From Treponema denticola (lineage in GTDB: Bacteria > Spirochaetota > Spirochaetia > Treponematales > Treponemataceae), in assembly GCF_024181405.1 (NCBI RefSeq), contig NZ_CP051302.1:1426001-1490000 (forward strand): a stretch of 64,000 nt of DNA, in the 5' to 3' direction. The notes under the pieces are model-generated. The model saw only the letters and a list, made by a program, of their open reading frames with translations, was not told the DNA's origin and did no database searches. A program made the translations under genes and the position numbers. This document shows positions 25,288 to 33,535 of this stretch, in pieces. Position 1 is the first letter of the stretch; the number at the start of each line of letters is the position of its first letter.

Positions 25288-25830
25288 CTACCTTTTTTGT
25301 TTTTTAAAGAGGAAGACAATCAGTATCGAATTTATTACGGCAAGTACAAGGGCCAAGATTGCCGTAAACGAAGGACCGACACTAGGCATTGCCGAAACGG
25401 TATCCATAGGAACCCAACCTGCAGAACCGGAGACAGCAACGGGCTTTTGAGCCTGAGCAGCATCTCCGGCTGACTCGTTTTCTCCTGCGGCTTCAGAAGA
25501 AGCAGCCTGACTGCCGAAACCGCCTTCGGGTTCGGGACCGTCTTTTACGATAATATGGCCCGGCCCTGCATCAAAGGTTACAGTATAAGGAACATTCGGG
25601 ATAGGCAGGTTGAGTTCGCCTACATCGGGGAATTCTCCTTCCCAGATTTTTTGCCCTGAAGCCTTATCGGTAAGATAAAGTTTAACACCGGCAGCCGAAG
25701 CTCCATTTGAAAATCCGCCTTGAACATAGATAGTTCCGTCTCCGTTATCTTCAACGGTCAATAGGGGCGAATGTGCAAAAAGCATAATAGAACACATCAT
25801 TAAAACAAATACGATAAATATTTTTTTCAT
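25288..25830 (-). CDS. membrane-anchored small metal-uptake accessory protein
   Basis: 180 residues: signal peptide, likely mature N-terminal His (HSPLLTVEDNGDGTIYVQGGFSNGASAAGV), and a beta domain ending FDAGPGHIIVKDG. An Ala/Glu/Ser-rich linker follows, then a C-terminal helix (ILALVLAVINSILIVFLF) and KKQKR. It resembles the NikL-type small partners that accompany DUF4198 (NikK-type) proteins. Here it sits between feoB and the anchored DUF4198 gene, without a NikMQO transporter. The soluble paralogue is at 19683-20021. GGGAG precedes the ATG. Confidence 0.7.
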   Translation of the reverse strand: MKKIFIVFVLMMCSIMLFAHSPLLTVEDNGDGTIYVQGGFSNGASAAGVKLYLTDKASGQKIWEGEFPDVGELNLPIPNVPYTVTFDAGPGHIIVKDGPEPEGGFGSQAASSEAAGENESAGDAAQAQKPVAVSGSAGWVPMDTVSAMPSVGPSFTAILALVLAVINSILIVFLFKKQKR

Positions 25831-25915
25831 CTATAAACTCCCATAAATTTATAATCCTAAATGTGAACCTCTAAAAGCCGCAGCTTTAGAGGCTTTCCTT
25901 AAATTTCTTTTACAA

Positions 25916-28750
25916 TCAAAAGCCGAACAATCTTCCCAGCTGGAAAACTAGGACGGCAACCAGCGAGCTCAGGACCACGGGATACATAACACTGAATAGC
26001 GTCCAACCCACACTCTGTGTCTCGGTCTTTGTTGCCATAACGGTAGCAATACAGGGTGGAAAGAGGGCTATCAAAATCATAATAGTAAGACCGTCTAATG
26101 GGGTCAATCCCGTTTCCTTATCCTGAATGCGGGCTTCCAAAACTTTACCCGAATCCTCGCTTGAAGACTCAACACTGTAAATAGTGCCCAAGGTCGAAAC
26201 AAGAGCTTCCTTTGCGGCAAAGGAACCTAGAATTGCGATATTTACCTTCCAATCAAAGCCCGCATATTTTGTAACGGGTTCCAATGCCTTTCCCAAATAT
26301 CCCAAAACGGAGTTCTCCAAAGTTTCTTTACGCAGCTGTACGGAGATAAGCTTTAGGTCTGCACTTGCAGGGCGTATAGCCTTTGCAGCGGCAGCAGCTT
26401 CGGAATCGATTACAGCTGTGCCTGAAATTTTCACTTTTCCGGTTCTGACAATGGCAAAGAAGTAAGGATTCAGCTTTTGCCAATAAGCATAAAATGAAGC
26501 CTTTAAAATAGGCTTTTGAAATTCTTGAGCATCATTGTATGCCTTATCAAAATCTTTTTTTGCGGAAGAATACATATCAAAATAATTTTTAAAAGCACCT
26601 ATATTACTGCCGAGTTCAATTTTTCCTTTTAAGGCTATTTTTGTCATTTCGGGATTTTGTAAAAACAATCTGTTTACATTCTTTTCCATGCCCTTAGCTC
26701 CGCCGAACAGATTTATAGCATCATACAAATAAAGCTTTTCGGTTAAACGCTGATATTCTATAAAGCCCTTTTCGGAAGTAAAATATTGGGAATAGGAATT
26801 GTTTAATTTTCCTGCAAAGTCCTGAATGTAAGCTGCTTTTCTTGCTTCATATTGAGCGGTTTTTTCAGAGCTCAATGAGGGGAAATTTACGCCCGCCCAA
26901 ATTATAACTGAAACGGCAACTACAGTCGTTGCAACTTTTTTTATAAAGCTCCATAAGCGTTCAAAGGTGCGTGTTAAAACACCTCTAAGGGTCGGCATAT
27001 TATAAGCCGGAAGCTCAAGTACAAAGGGTTCAGGCTTGCCGTGAACAACATAGAGGCTGAAATATTTTGCAACAATCAGGGCGACTATCAATGTAAAAAA
27101 TGAAATTCCGCCTAGAACTATCCATTGGTAACTTGTAAAAAATATTCCCGTAATTAAAACATAAAAGGGAATCTTTGCCATACAGTTAAGAAGGGGCAGG
27201 ATAAGAATCGTTACCAATCTTGACTTATCATCCCTGATTGTCCTTGTGGACATAACACCGGGAACAACGCAGCCTCCCATTATAACGCCCGATAGAATCA
27301 TAGGAAGGGTTGACTGTCCGTGTAAACCGAACTTGCGTAAAATCCTATCCATGATAAAGGCAAGGCGGGCCATGTAGCCGACATCTTCCAAAAAGGCAAT
27401 GAGGGCAAACAAGCAGAAAAAGATTGGGACATAGTTTAAAATCATTATTGCCCCATCAATTATCCCGCTTAAAAACAAACCTCTTAAAGGCCCCTCGTTT
27501 ATAAGTCCTTCAGGATAAATAAGTTGAGAAACTATTGTTCTGACAAATTTAAATATCGGGAAAACCTTGTCGGTCATCTTATAACCCAAAACTACCGTTA
27601 TCCAATAAAAAACCAAAACAAGCTCAACCAAAATCAAAAGACCGTAAACCTTGTGACAAAGCACTTTGTCGATTCTGTCGGTTGAATTTATACTGCCTGA
27701 ACCGCCTTTAGTATAAATAAGAGCGGCTCCTCCCGTAAAGGCAAAGGCTCCGGCTATACTAAGAATCAAGCGTAGAATGCTATTTGCAAAGATAGGAACC
27801 GGCAAAAGCAAAAAGAGGGAATCCAAAATCTCATAGGTTACAAAACAAAGAATAAGGGCGGCAATAACCTCGGTAATCTTTCTTTTAATATTTAAGGACT
27901 CGACGGCTTTTTGTTCAAGCTCTTTTTTTGAAACTGCAGCTTCAACGATTTTTTTTGCCGCAGCGGAGCGGGCAAGAGCTATTTCTATTTCAAAGCTGTG
28001 CTTATGTTTTTCCTTGTGCTCGGCTTCAATTTCTTTTATAAAAGTTAAAATGGAATCAAAGTTTGTAAAATTTTTACCCTCTTCTTCGATAACTGCGGAA
28101 TCCTTTTCGCAAAGCTTGATTGCAAGCCATCTTAAGGGAATAGAAAAAAAATCGTCCTTTGCAGAAGCCTTTAATTTTTCGACAATTTTTTCCAAATAGG
28201 ATTCCATATCCTTACCGTAGGTAAGCATAAAGGGACTTTGAGGTTCGGAGCTTTCAGCCCTTCTTGAAATAAGTTCTTTTAATTCGTTTATCTTTTCTTT
28301 TTTCTTGGCCGAACCGGCTATTATCGGAATACCCAAGAGAGAAGAAACTTTATCGACATCGATTTGCAAGCCTGCATTTTTTGCAGAATCCATCTTGTTT
28401 AAGTACATAACAAGAGGACAGTTCATTTCCAAAAGCTGGAATGTCAGATAAAGATGTCTTTCCAAATTTGAGGCATCGGCAATGTTTACCAAAAGTTCGG
28501 GCTTTTCACGGAGGATAAAATTACGGGTTACCCTTTCTTCCGGTGAATAGGAAGTAAGGCTGTAAGTGCCGGGCAAGTCGGTAATAAAAACCGATTGGTC
28601 AAGAGCAAAATACTCTCCCGTTTTTTTCTCGACAGTGATACCCGGATAGTTTGCAACATGCTGATGAGCTCCCGTCATCATGTTAAATAGGGTTGACTTA
28701 CCGGAGTTAGGCTGACCGGCAAAAGCAATATTTATTTTTTCTTTTTTCAT
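25916..28750 (-). CDS. feoB: ferrous iron transporter FeoB with a large periplasmic insertion
   Basis: A G-protein-linked Fe(II) permease of the inner membrane. Residues 1-165 are the G domain (G1 GQPNSGKST, G3 DLPG, G4 NKMD), followed by the helical GDI region and two Gate-type membrane blocks (PMILSGVIMGGCVVPGVMSTRTI; NVNIAILGSFAAKEALVSTLGTIY). The protein is 944 residues, about 170-200 longer than usual. The extra length is a Lys/Tyr/Phe-rich soluble stretch at about residues 635-830 (after IIWAGVNFPSL, before LGYLGKALEPV) that should face the periplasm. FeoA starts 4 nt upstream, so they are co-translated. Confidence 0.94.
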   Translation of the reverse strand: MKKEKINIAFAGQPNSGKSTLFNMMTGAHQHVANYPGITVEKKTGEYFALDQSVFITDLPGTYSLTSYSPEERVTRNFILREKPELLVNIADASNLERHLYLTFQLLEMNCPLVMYLNKMDSAKNAGLQIDVDKVSSLLGIPIIAGSAKKKEKINELKELISRRAESSEPQSPFMLTYGKDMESYLEKIVEKLKASAKDDFFSIPLRWLAIKLCEKDSAVIEEEGKNFTNFDSILTFIKEIEAEHKEKHKHSFEIEIALARSAAAKKIVEAAVSKKELEQKAVESLNIKRKITEVIAALILCFVTYEILDSLFLLLPVPIFANSILRLILSIAGAFAFTGGAALIYTKGGSGSINSTDRIDKVLCHKVYGLLILVELVLVFYWITVVLGYKMTDKVFPIFKFVRTIVSQLIYPEGLINEGPLRGLFLSGIIDGAIMILNYVPIFFCLFALIAFLEDVGYMARLAFIMDRILRKFGLHGQSTLPMILSGVIMGGCVVPGVMSTRTIRDDKSRLVTILILPLLNCMAKIPFYVLITGIFFTSYQWIVLGGISFFTLIVALIVAKYFSLYVVHGKPEPFVLELPAYNMPTLRGVLTRTFERLWSFIKKVATTVVAVSVIIWAGVNFPSLSSEKTAQYEARKAAYIQDFAGKLNNSYSQYFTSEKGFIEYQRLTEKLYLYDAINLFGGAKGMEKNVNRLFLQNPEMTKIALKGKIELGSNIGAFKNYFDMYSSAKKDFDKAYNDAQEFQKPILKASFYAYWQKLNPYFFAIVRTGKVKISGTAVIDSEAAAAAKAIRPASADLKLISVQLRKETLENSVLGYLGKALEPVTKYAGFDWKVNIAILGSFAAKEALVSTLGTIYSVESSSEDSGKVLEARIQDKETGLTPLDGLTIMILIALFPPCIATVMATKTETQSVGWTLFSVMYPVVLSSLVAVLVFQLGRLFGF

Positions 28751-28753
28751 ATT

Positions 28754-28978
28754 CTAAACTTCTTTTACAATGATTTTTTTAGCTTCATCCTTGCGGACTG
28801 CTACAAGCGAACCGCAGATGGAAATGTCAAAGGGATCTAAAAGCGGGGCCTTTCTTACAACCGAAAGTTCAGCTCCGGGAGTAAACCCAAGACTTATAAG
28901 CCTTTGCAAAGTCATTCCGCTTATCTCAAGATCTTCTATGATTCCTTTTTTTCCTTGTTCCAATTCATCAAGAGTCAT
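28754..28978 (-). CDS. feoA: FeoA domain protein
   Basis: A 74-residue SH3-like FeoA domain: GKKGIIEDLEISGMTLQRLISLGFTPGAELSVVRKAPLLDPFDISICGSLVAVRKDEAKKIIV, matching the family throughout. FeoA proteins act at the cytosolic side of FeoB. It stops 4 nt before the feoB start and has GGAG upstream. A second, more diverged FeoA gene lies just before it. Confidence 0.93.
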   Translation of the reverse strand: MTLDELEQGKKGIIEDLEISGMTLQRLISLGFTPGAELSVVRKAPLLDPFDISICGSLVAVRKDEAKKIIVKEV

Positions 28979-29001
28979 TTAAATCTCCAATCTCCTCAAT
29001 A

Positions 29002-29229
29002 CTATAAACGCACCAAAATTTTAGAAGCAAGATTATAATCTACTGCATATTTTGAACCGTTTACCAAAAGCAAAATAGGCCCTTTTTTATCGGCCTGAGA
29101 AGTAACAACGGTTATTTCCGTATTTATATCTATTCCAAAACTGCGAAGGCGGGAAAATTCGGCCCCCGTTCCGTCAAATTTAAGTACGGAGGCCTTGTCG
29201 CCTTCCTTCAAAATAATTAAGGGTACCAA
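29002..29229 (-). CDS. feoA: second FeoA domain protein
   Basis: 76 residues if started at TTG 29229: VPLIILKEGDKASVLKFDGTGAEFSRLRSFGIDINTEITVVTSQ ... GSKYAVDYNLASKILV, a diverged FeoA domain. The TTG is chosen because GAGAGG lies 9 nt upstream and FeoA proteins begin at this point; an ATG at 29265 is in frame but has no ribosome site. Two FeoA proteins with one FeoB is a known arrangement. It precedes feoA by 23 nt and is probably the first gene of the feo operon. Confidence 0.85.
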   Translation of the reverse strand: MVPLIILKEGDKASVLKFDGTGAEFSRLRSFGIDINTEITVVTSQADKKGPILLLVNGSKYAVDYNLASKILVRL

Positions 29230-29321
29230 TGTCAGCAACCTCTCACAAAATGTTGCAACGAACATACATTATTTTTTTATTTTAATCAAGGCATAAATGA
29301 AAAAAACTTAGAAATTCAGTT

Positions 29322-31136
29322 TTAATCTCGGTATAAATCTGCCTGAGCAGAATAAAGCTTCCTATACTCCTCACAAGAAGAAAAAAGCTCGTCATGGGTA
29401 CCTAAAGCTAAGAGCCTGCCCTCTTTCATAAGGGCAACCCTGTCTACAAGCCTGCACAGGCCCGCCCTATGCGAGATAATTACAGCGGTTTTGTTTTTGA
29501 TAAGGCTTATAAACCGTTTTAGAACAAGGCTTTCTTCGATAGGATCGAGGGCCGAGGTCGGCTCATCAAGGATTAAAAAATCGGCATTTTTAAAACGGCA
29601 GCGGCTTAGGGCAAGCCTCTGCCATTCTCCACCTGAAAGTTCAGCTCCATTAAAAATACGCCCAAGTCTTCCGTCCAAACCACCTGTCTTTTCTAAAAGA
29701 TAATCGGCATCGTTTTCCTTTAAGGCTTCTATAATTTTTACCTCTTCGTTTATCCTGCTCAAATCTGAAATTGCAACATTTTCTCTCAAACTAAAATTAT
29801 ATTGAACAGGCTTTTGAAGAGTAAGAGAAATATTTTTATAAAGAGCATCCTTGTCAAGAAAATTTAAATCGGTACCGTCCCAAAGAACGGCACCCTCGTC
29901 CGCCTCGTAAAGCCCTAAAATAATTTTAGAAAGAGTTGTCTTACCCGAACCGTTTTCGCCTATAAGAGCTATTGTTTCTCCTTTTCTAATGGAAAGATTT
30001 ATATCCTCAATAGCTTTTTTATCTTTATTCGGATATGAAAAAGAAACGTTTTTCAATTCGATGCAATTTTTTAAACTATAAAAAGAATCTTTAGATTCGG
30101 CGGACGATTTTTTTAATACGGAGACTGAATCTTTAAACTCTGAGGCTGTTTCTTCGGGTAAATCTAAAAAATCGAAAAAATGTTTTGTGTGGGCGGCATA
30201 CATTGAAATCGAGCCTAGGGCTTCCAAAAGATTCCGCATACAAAACTGAATCATAGTAAAAGCACCGATGGCTGCTCCAAAATTTCCGATGCTGATTGTT
30301 TTATTTAAGGCAAGGTAAAGACAGATAAAAACGGCAATTCCATATCCGATAGAAGAAAGCATGTCGCAAAACAAAACGGAAAAGGCATCTTTTTTCTTTA
30401 ACTTCCAAAATGGATCAAAAACTTCCTTGTTCTTTTTAAGCCATTTTTCTTTTATGTACTCATCGGATCTTGAAATGCGCAATTCCTTTCCTGCACTCTT
30501 GTCCGTAAAAAGAGACCAAAGATAATCCAATTTTCTCTCCTCAGGAATTTGAATCGATTTATATTTATACATTTCTTTTCCGCGGATAAGGCGGGTAATA
30601 AAATAAGGAATAACCGAAATGCCTGCAACAAAAAAAAGCTGCCAATCGAATTTGCTTATTACAAATGTTAAAGAAGCTATTTCGATAAATCGGCAAAAAA
30701 TATAAATCATACGCATTACAAGATAAGGCACATATTCGTTTTCTATATTATCCTTAGCATACTTATACATGTTTAAGATATTTGCATCTTCAAATTCGAT
30801 TAAGCGTAATCGTGAAGCCTTTTCGGCAATTAAAAGATTTGCATAATTGTTCGGTTTTTCATACATTCCGATATTCATTGAGCCGTTATAAACAAGAGCC
30901 CATAATTCCTGTAAGACATAAAGGGAGGCAAAACTCAAAGCATAAAGCAAAAGACTTTTAGATTCAACCCTTTTTTGAGAATAAGCTATAACGGTGTCAA
31001 TAAAACCGCTTAAAAGAATAGCTGCAATAGAATGAAACAAGGCCTGCCAAATCTCTTCAATTAAAACAAAAATATGTGAAACGGGACTTACCCTAAAAGT
31101 AAATTTAAAAGAACGATATAGATAATTATTTTTCAT
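29322..31136 (-). CDS. ABC exporter half (permease-ATPase fusion)
   Basis: 604 residues: about six membrane helices (residues 20-330), then an ATPase domain with Walker A GENGSGKTT, signature LSGGEWQRLALSR, Walker B FLILDEPTSAL and the switch His in ISHR. All catalytic residues are kept. Its ATG overlaps the end of the next gene (ATGA), so the two halves are made together and probably form a heterodimer. The cargo is not known. The feo genes follow 57 nt after its stop on the same strand, so read-through into them is possible. Confidence 0.88.
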   Translation of the reverse strand: MKNNYLYRSFKFTFRVSPVSHIFVLIEEIWQALFHSIAAILLSGFIDTVIAYSQKRVESKSLLLYALSFASLYVLQELWALVYNGSMNIGMYEKPNNYANLLIAEKASRLRLIEFEDANILNMYKYAKDNIENEYVPYLVMRMIYIFCRFIEIASLTFVISKFDWQLFFVAGISVIPYFITRLIRGKEMYKYKSIQIPEERKLDYLWSLFTDKSAGKELRISRSDEYIKEKWLKKNKEVFDPFWKLKKKDAFSVLFCDMLSSIGYGIAVFICLYLALNKTISIGNFGAAIGAFTMIQFCMRNLLEALGSISMYAAHTKHFFDFLDLPEETASEFKDSVSVLKKSSAESKDSFYSLKNCIELKNVSFSYPNKDKKAIEDINLSIRKGETIALIGENGSGKTTLSKIILGLYEADEGAVLWDGTDLNFLDKDALYKNISLTLQKPVQYNFSLRENVAISDLSRINEEVKIIEALKENDADYLLEKTGGLDGRLGRIFNGAELSGGEWQRLALSRCRFKNADFLILDEPTSALDPIEESLVLKRFISLIKNKTAVIISHRAGLCRLVDRVALMKEGRLLALGTHDELFSSCEEYRKLYSAQADLYRD

Positions 31137-32980
31137 AAGTCTCCTCTCATAAAAACTTTATTAGTGTCAGGCTCATCCTTATACCAAGAGGCCTGCTCCT
31201 TGTACATTTTAGAATAAAGGCCGCCATTTTTTATAAGTTCATCATGGGAGCCTTTTTCTATTATTCTTCCTTCATTGAGCACAAAAATGATGTCTGCCAT
31301 TTTTGCACTTGCAAGACGGTGAGAGATAAAAATACAGCCCCGCCCCTTATTGGAAGTACCTATAATTTTTTGAAGATTTTGATACATTTCTTTTTCGGCT
31401 GAAGGATCCAATGAAGCCGTAGGTTCATCAAAAATTATAAAATTAGTTTTAGCGACACAAGCCCTTGCAATTGCAAGTTTTTGTTTTTGTCCTCCCGAAA
31501 GCTCCGTTCCCGATTCTTCCAATTTTCCAAGATGCTTATCCAGATCATCAAAAACCGGATCATCGGAAATAAGGGCAAGGGATTTTTTTAGGTGTTCATC
31601 ATCATTTAAAAATTCGATACTTCCCAGTGCTGCATTTTCACGCAGGCTCATCTGATAGCTTGCATAATCTTGAAACACAACACTAAACTCCTTATGAAGG
31701 GCATCGCGGGAAATAGAGTTTATGTTTTTTGAACCTATAAAGATATTTCCGGATGAAGGCTTATAAAGCCCTGTTATCAGTTTTATCAAACTTGTTTTTC
31801 CGCTGCCGTTTTTTCCTACCAAGGCAATGTGTGCCCCCGCTTCTATCCTAAAAGAAATATTTTTTAAAACTTCTTTTTTAGAATTAGGATAATGGAAAGA
31901 AACATTTTCAAAAATGATTGCATTTTTTTTATCGAAAGTTTTTTGTTCCAAAATGTTTTGTTCTAAAATTTTTTCCTCATGCCGCATCTTGTTATAGTGA
32001 ATATCATGGGGAAGGTCCATAAATGTGTACAAAAAGCCGATACTCTTATTATCATCAATCAGGCCCCAAAAACTTTGAGACATAAATACAAGCAAATAAT
32101 AAATTTCCGTTATTGAGGCTATAAGACCTGTAAACATTCCTACAGATACTTGTCCTCTTATGATTAACCTAATCAAAACAAAGATTAAAAAAGAAAACCA
32201 TGCTATCATTATTACGGAAGCAATCCCCATGTAACGGTAAGATTTTAGAGTAATCGATATTCTTTCCTTTAATAAAACCTTATACTTATCCTTAAATTTT
32301 TTTACGATAAAAGGAATCGCGGAAAATATTTTTAATTCGGGCAAGGCATCCTTATTTGAAAGGATAGAGCTTAAATCTTCGAGTTCTCTTTCATCAAAAA
32401 CTTGAGAAGCATAGATAGCTTGGATTTTTTTTGTTGCAATATATTCGTTTATAAAATCTAAAACTAAAAAAACAAAAAAGCCGAGACTCAGCCAAGGGGA
32501 AACCCTTGCAAATATAAAAACCATTCCAAAAAGTTTTATACTGTCACAAAGGAATGCCCTACATTCTTTAAAAAGATTTATAACCTTTTTTGCAGGGCGG
32601 CTCCTAATTTCCTTTAATGCATCGTGTAATGCAGCATCCTCAAAACATGCAAAATCTATCTTAAGCATCTTGGTTAAAATAGCTTCGGATAAATTATAAG
32701 TCAATTTTTTTTCAAGATAGATAAAGGCTATATTGCTTATAAAATTAACATGATTCATAAAAAGAATGGTTAGGGCTAAAACAGCAGCATTCCATAAAAC
32801 GGAAGACAAAACAACAGACTCTTTTAAAAATAAAATTATAGAATCGATTAATTTTTGAGTATATAAAACCGTAAAAGGAAGGGTCAGCCCGGTAAAAACC
32901 GAAAGAAAAAATAAGACTACAGCCGGAAAGGCTCCGTATTTAAAAACAGTGCAGATGCACTTAATAAAATTCTTTAACAT
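31133..32980 (-). CDS. ABC exporter half (permease-ATPase fusion)
   Basis: 615 residues with the same plan: N-terminal membrane domain, then Walker A GKNGSGKTS, signature LSGGQKQKLAIAR, Walker B FIIFDEPTASL and the His in ISHR. Both halves keep the Walker B Glu, so neither ATP site is visibly degenerate. AGGAG lies 7 nt before the ATG and overlaps the stop of a possible 13-codon leader. The promoter about 190 nt upstream is covered by a palindrome, so this exporter is probably induced by a ligand or stress. Confidence 0.88.
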   Translation of the reverse strand: MLKNFIKCICTVFKYGAFPAVVLFFLSVFTGLTLPFTVLYTQKLIDSIILFLKESVVLSSVLWNAAVLALTILFMNHVNFISNIAFIYLEKKLTYNLSEAILTKMLKIDFACFEDAALHDALKEIRSRPAKKVINLFKECRAFLCDSIKLFGMVFIFARVSPWLSLGFFVFLVLDFINEYIATKKIQAIYASQVFDERELEDLSSILSNKDALPELKIFSAIPFIVKKFKDKYKVLLKERISITLKSYRYMGIASVIMIAWFSFLIFVLIRLIIRGQVSVGMFTGLIASITEIYYLLVFMSQSFWGLIDDNKSIGFLYTFMDLPHDIHYNKMRHEEKILEQNILEQKTFDKKNAIIFENVSFHYPNSKKEVLKNISFRIEAGAHIALVGKNGSGKTSLIKLITGLYKPSSGNIFIGSKNINSISRDALHKEFSVVFQDYASYQMSLRENAALGSIEFLNDDEHLKKSLALISDDPVFDDLDKHLGKLEESGTELSGGQKQKLAIARACVAKTNFIIFDEPTASLDPSAEKEMYQNLQKIIGTSNKGRGCIFISHRLASAKMADIIFVLNEGRIIEKGSHDELIKNGGLYSKMYKEQASWYKDEPDTNKVFMRGDL

Positions 32981-32989
32981 ATTGAACTC

Positions 32990-33031
32990 CTAGACAAAAG
33001 AAAAAAGTTTACAACTTAAAAGGCACACCAT
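32990..33031 (-). CDS. possible 13-residue leader peptide
   Basis: GAGGAG, a 7-nt gap, then ATG and the codons for MVCLLSCKLFSFV, ending at TAG. The TAG overlaps the AGGAG ribosome site of the exporter gene, the usual layout for translational coupling or a regulatory leader peptide. It contains two Cys and no obvious run of one rare codon. It is too short to judge by coding bias. Confidence 0.35.
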   Translation of the reverse strand: MVCLLSCKLFSFV

Positions 33032-33168
33032 TACAGCACTCCTCAAAACCGAAGTTTTTAGAAGTTATCTAGTTTTAAAAGAAACTTAAAATCTGTAATC
33101 GGCGGCTATTTTTGTCTATTTATTCAATTTATTTTCCTCTCATTTTATATCTATTAAAAATTACAATC

Positions 33169-33205
33169 TTTGATACATGTTATCAAAATCTATAAATCAT
33201 GTCAA
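33169..33205 (-). promoter_or_regulatory. exporter promoter with palindromic operator
   Basis: -35 TTGACA (33205-33200), a 17-nt spacer and -10 TAACAT (33182-33177). The inverted repeat TTTGATA-5-TATCAAA (33169-33187) covers the -10 and the expected start site. The rest of 32981-33287 holds a transcribed leader of about 190 nt on the minus strand and the xseB promoter on the plus strand. Confidence 0.75.
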
Positions 33206-33252
33206 TTATATTGTTTCGCTTATCCGCCGCTATCGGAATTCGTAAAGAAGAC

Positions 33253-33281
33253 TTGACCCTCATCAAAAAAAAGGATAGTAT
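33253..33281 (+). promoter_or_regulatory. xseB-mutL promoter (leaderless)
   Basis: -35 TTGACC at 33253-33258, a 17-nt spacer and -10 TAGTAT at 33276-33281. The ATG is 6 nt later. An in-frame TTG at 33282 directly touches the -10, so it would lie upstream of the transcript start. Confidence 0.65.
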
Positions 33282-33287
33282 TTGTCT

Positions 33288-33524
33288 ATGAAAAAATTTG
33301 AAGAAAGACTGGAAAAACTTGAAAAGATAAGCGATGACATACGCTCCTCCGATATTCCTTTGGAAAAAGCTCTTTCCCTCTTTGAAGAAGGCATAAAGCT
33401 TGCCAAGGGGCTCGAAAAAGATATAGAAAAAATGGAAGGAAAGATTGAAGTCTTATTAAACCAGCCCGTACTGCCTGAAGAAGAGCCGGAACTCGACCTG
33501 TTTACGGTAACGGAAAACGTTTAA
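33288..33524 (+). CDS. xseB: exodeoxyribonuclease VII small subunit
   Basis: 78 residues, all helical, with the XseB pattern: FEERLEKLEKISDDIRSSDIPLEKALSLFEEGIKLAKGLEKDIEKMEGKIEVLL. It binds XseA to make exonuclease VII, which degrades single-stranded DNA. xseA is not in the window. The ATG at 33288 is preferred over the TTG at 33282 because of the promoter position, although AAGGA at 33271-33275 would be well spaced for the TTG. mutL starts 11 nt after the stop. Confidence 0.9.
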   Translation: MKKFEERLEKLEKISDDIRSSDIPLEKALSLFEEGIKLAKGLEKDIEKMEGKIEVLLNQPVLPEEEPELDLFTVTENV

Positions 33525-33535
33525 AGGAAGCCCGC

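Noticed and set aside
29230..29265. ATG start of the second feoA at 29265
   Set aside because: No Shine-Dalgarno, and the added residues do not match the FeoA N terminus; TTG 29229 has GAGAGG at good spacing.
33282..33287. TTG start for xseB at 33282
   Set aside because: It touches the -10 hexamer, so it should lie upstream of the transcript start. It remains possible if another promoter is used, because AAGGA is well spaced for it.
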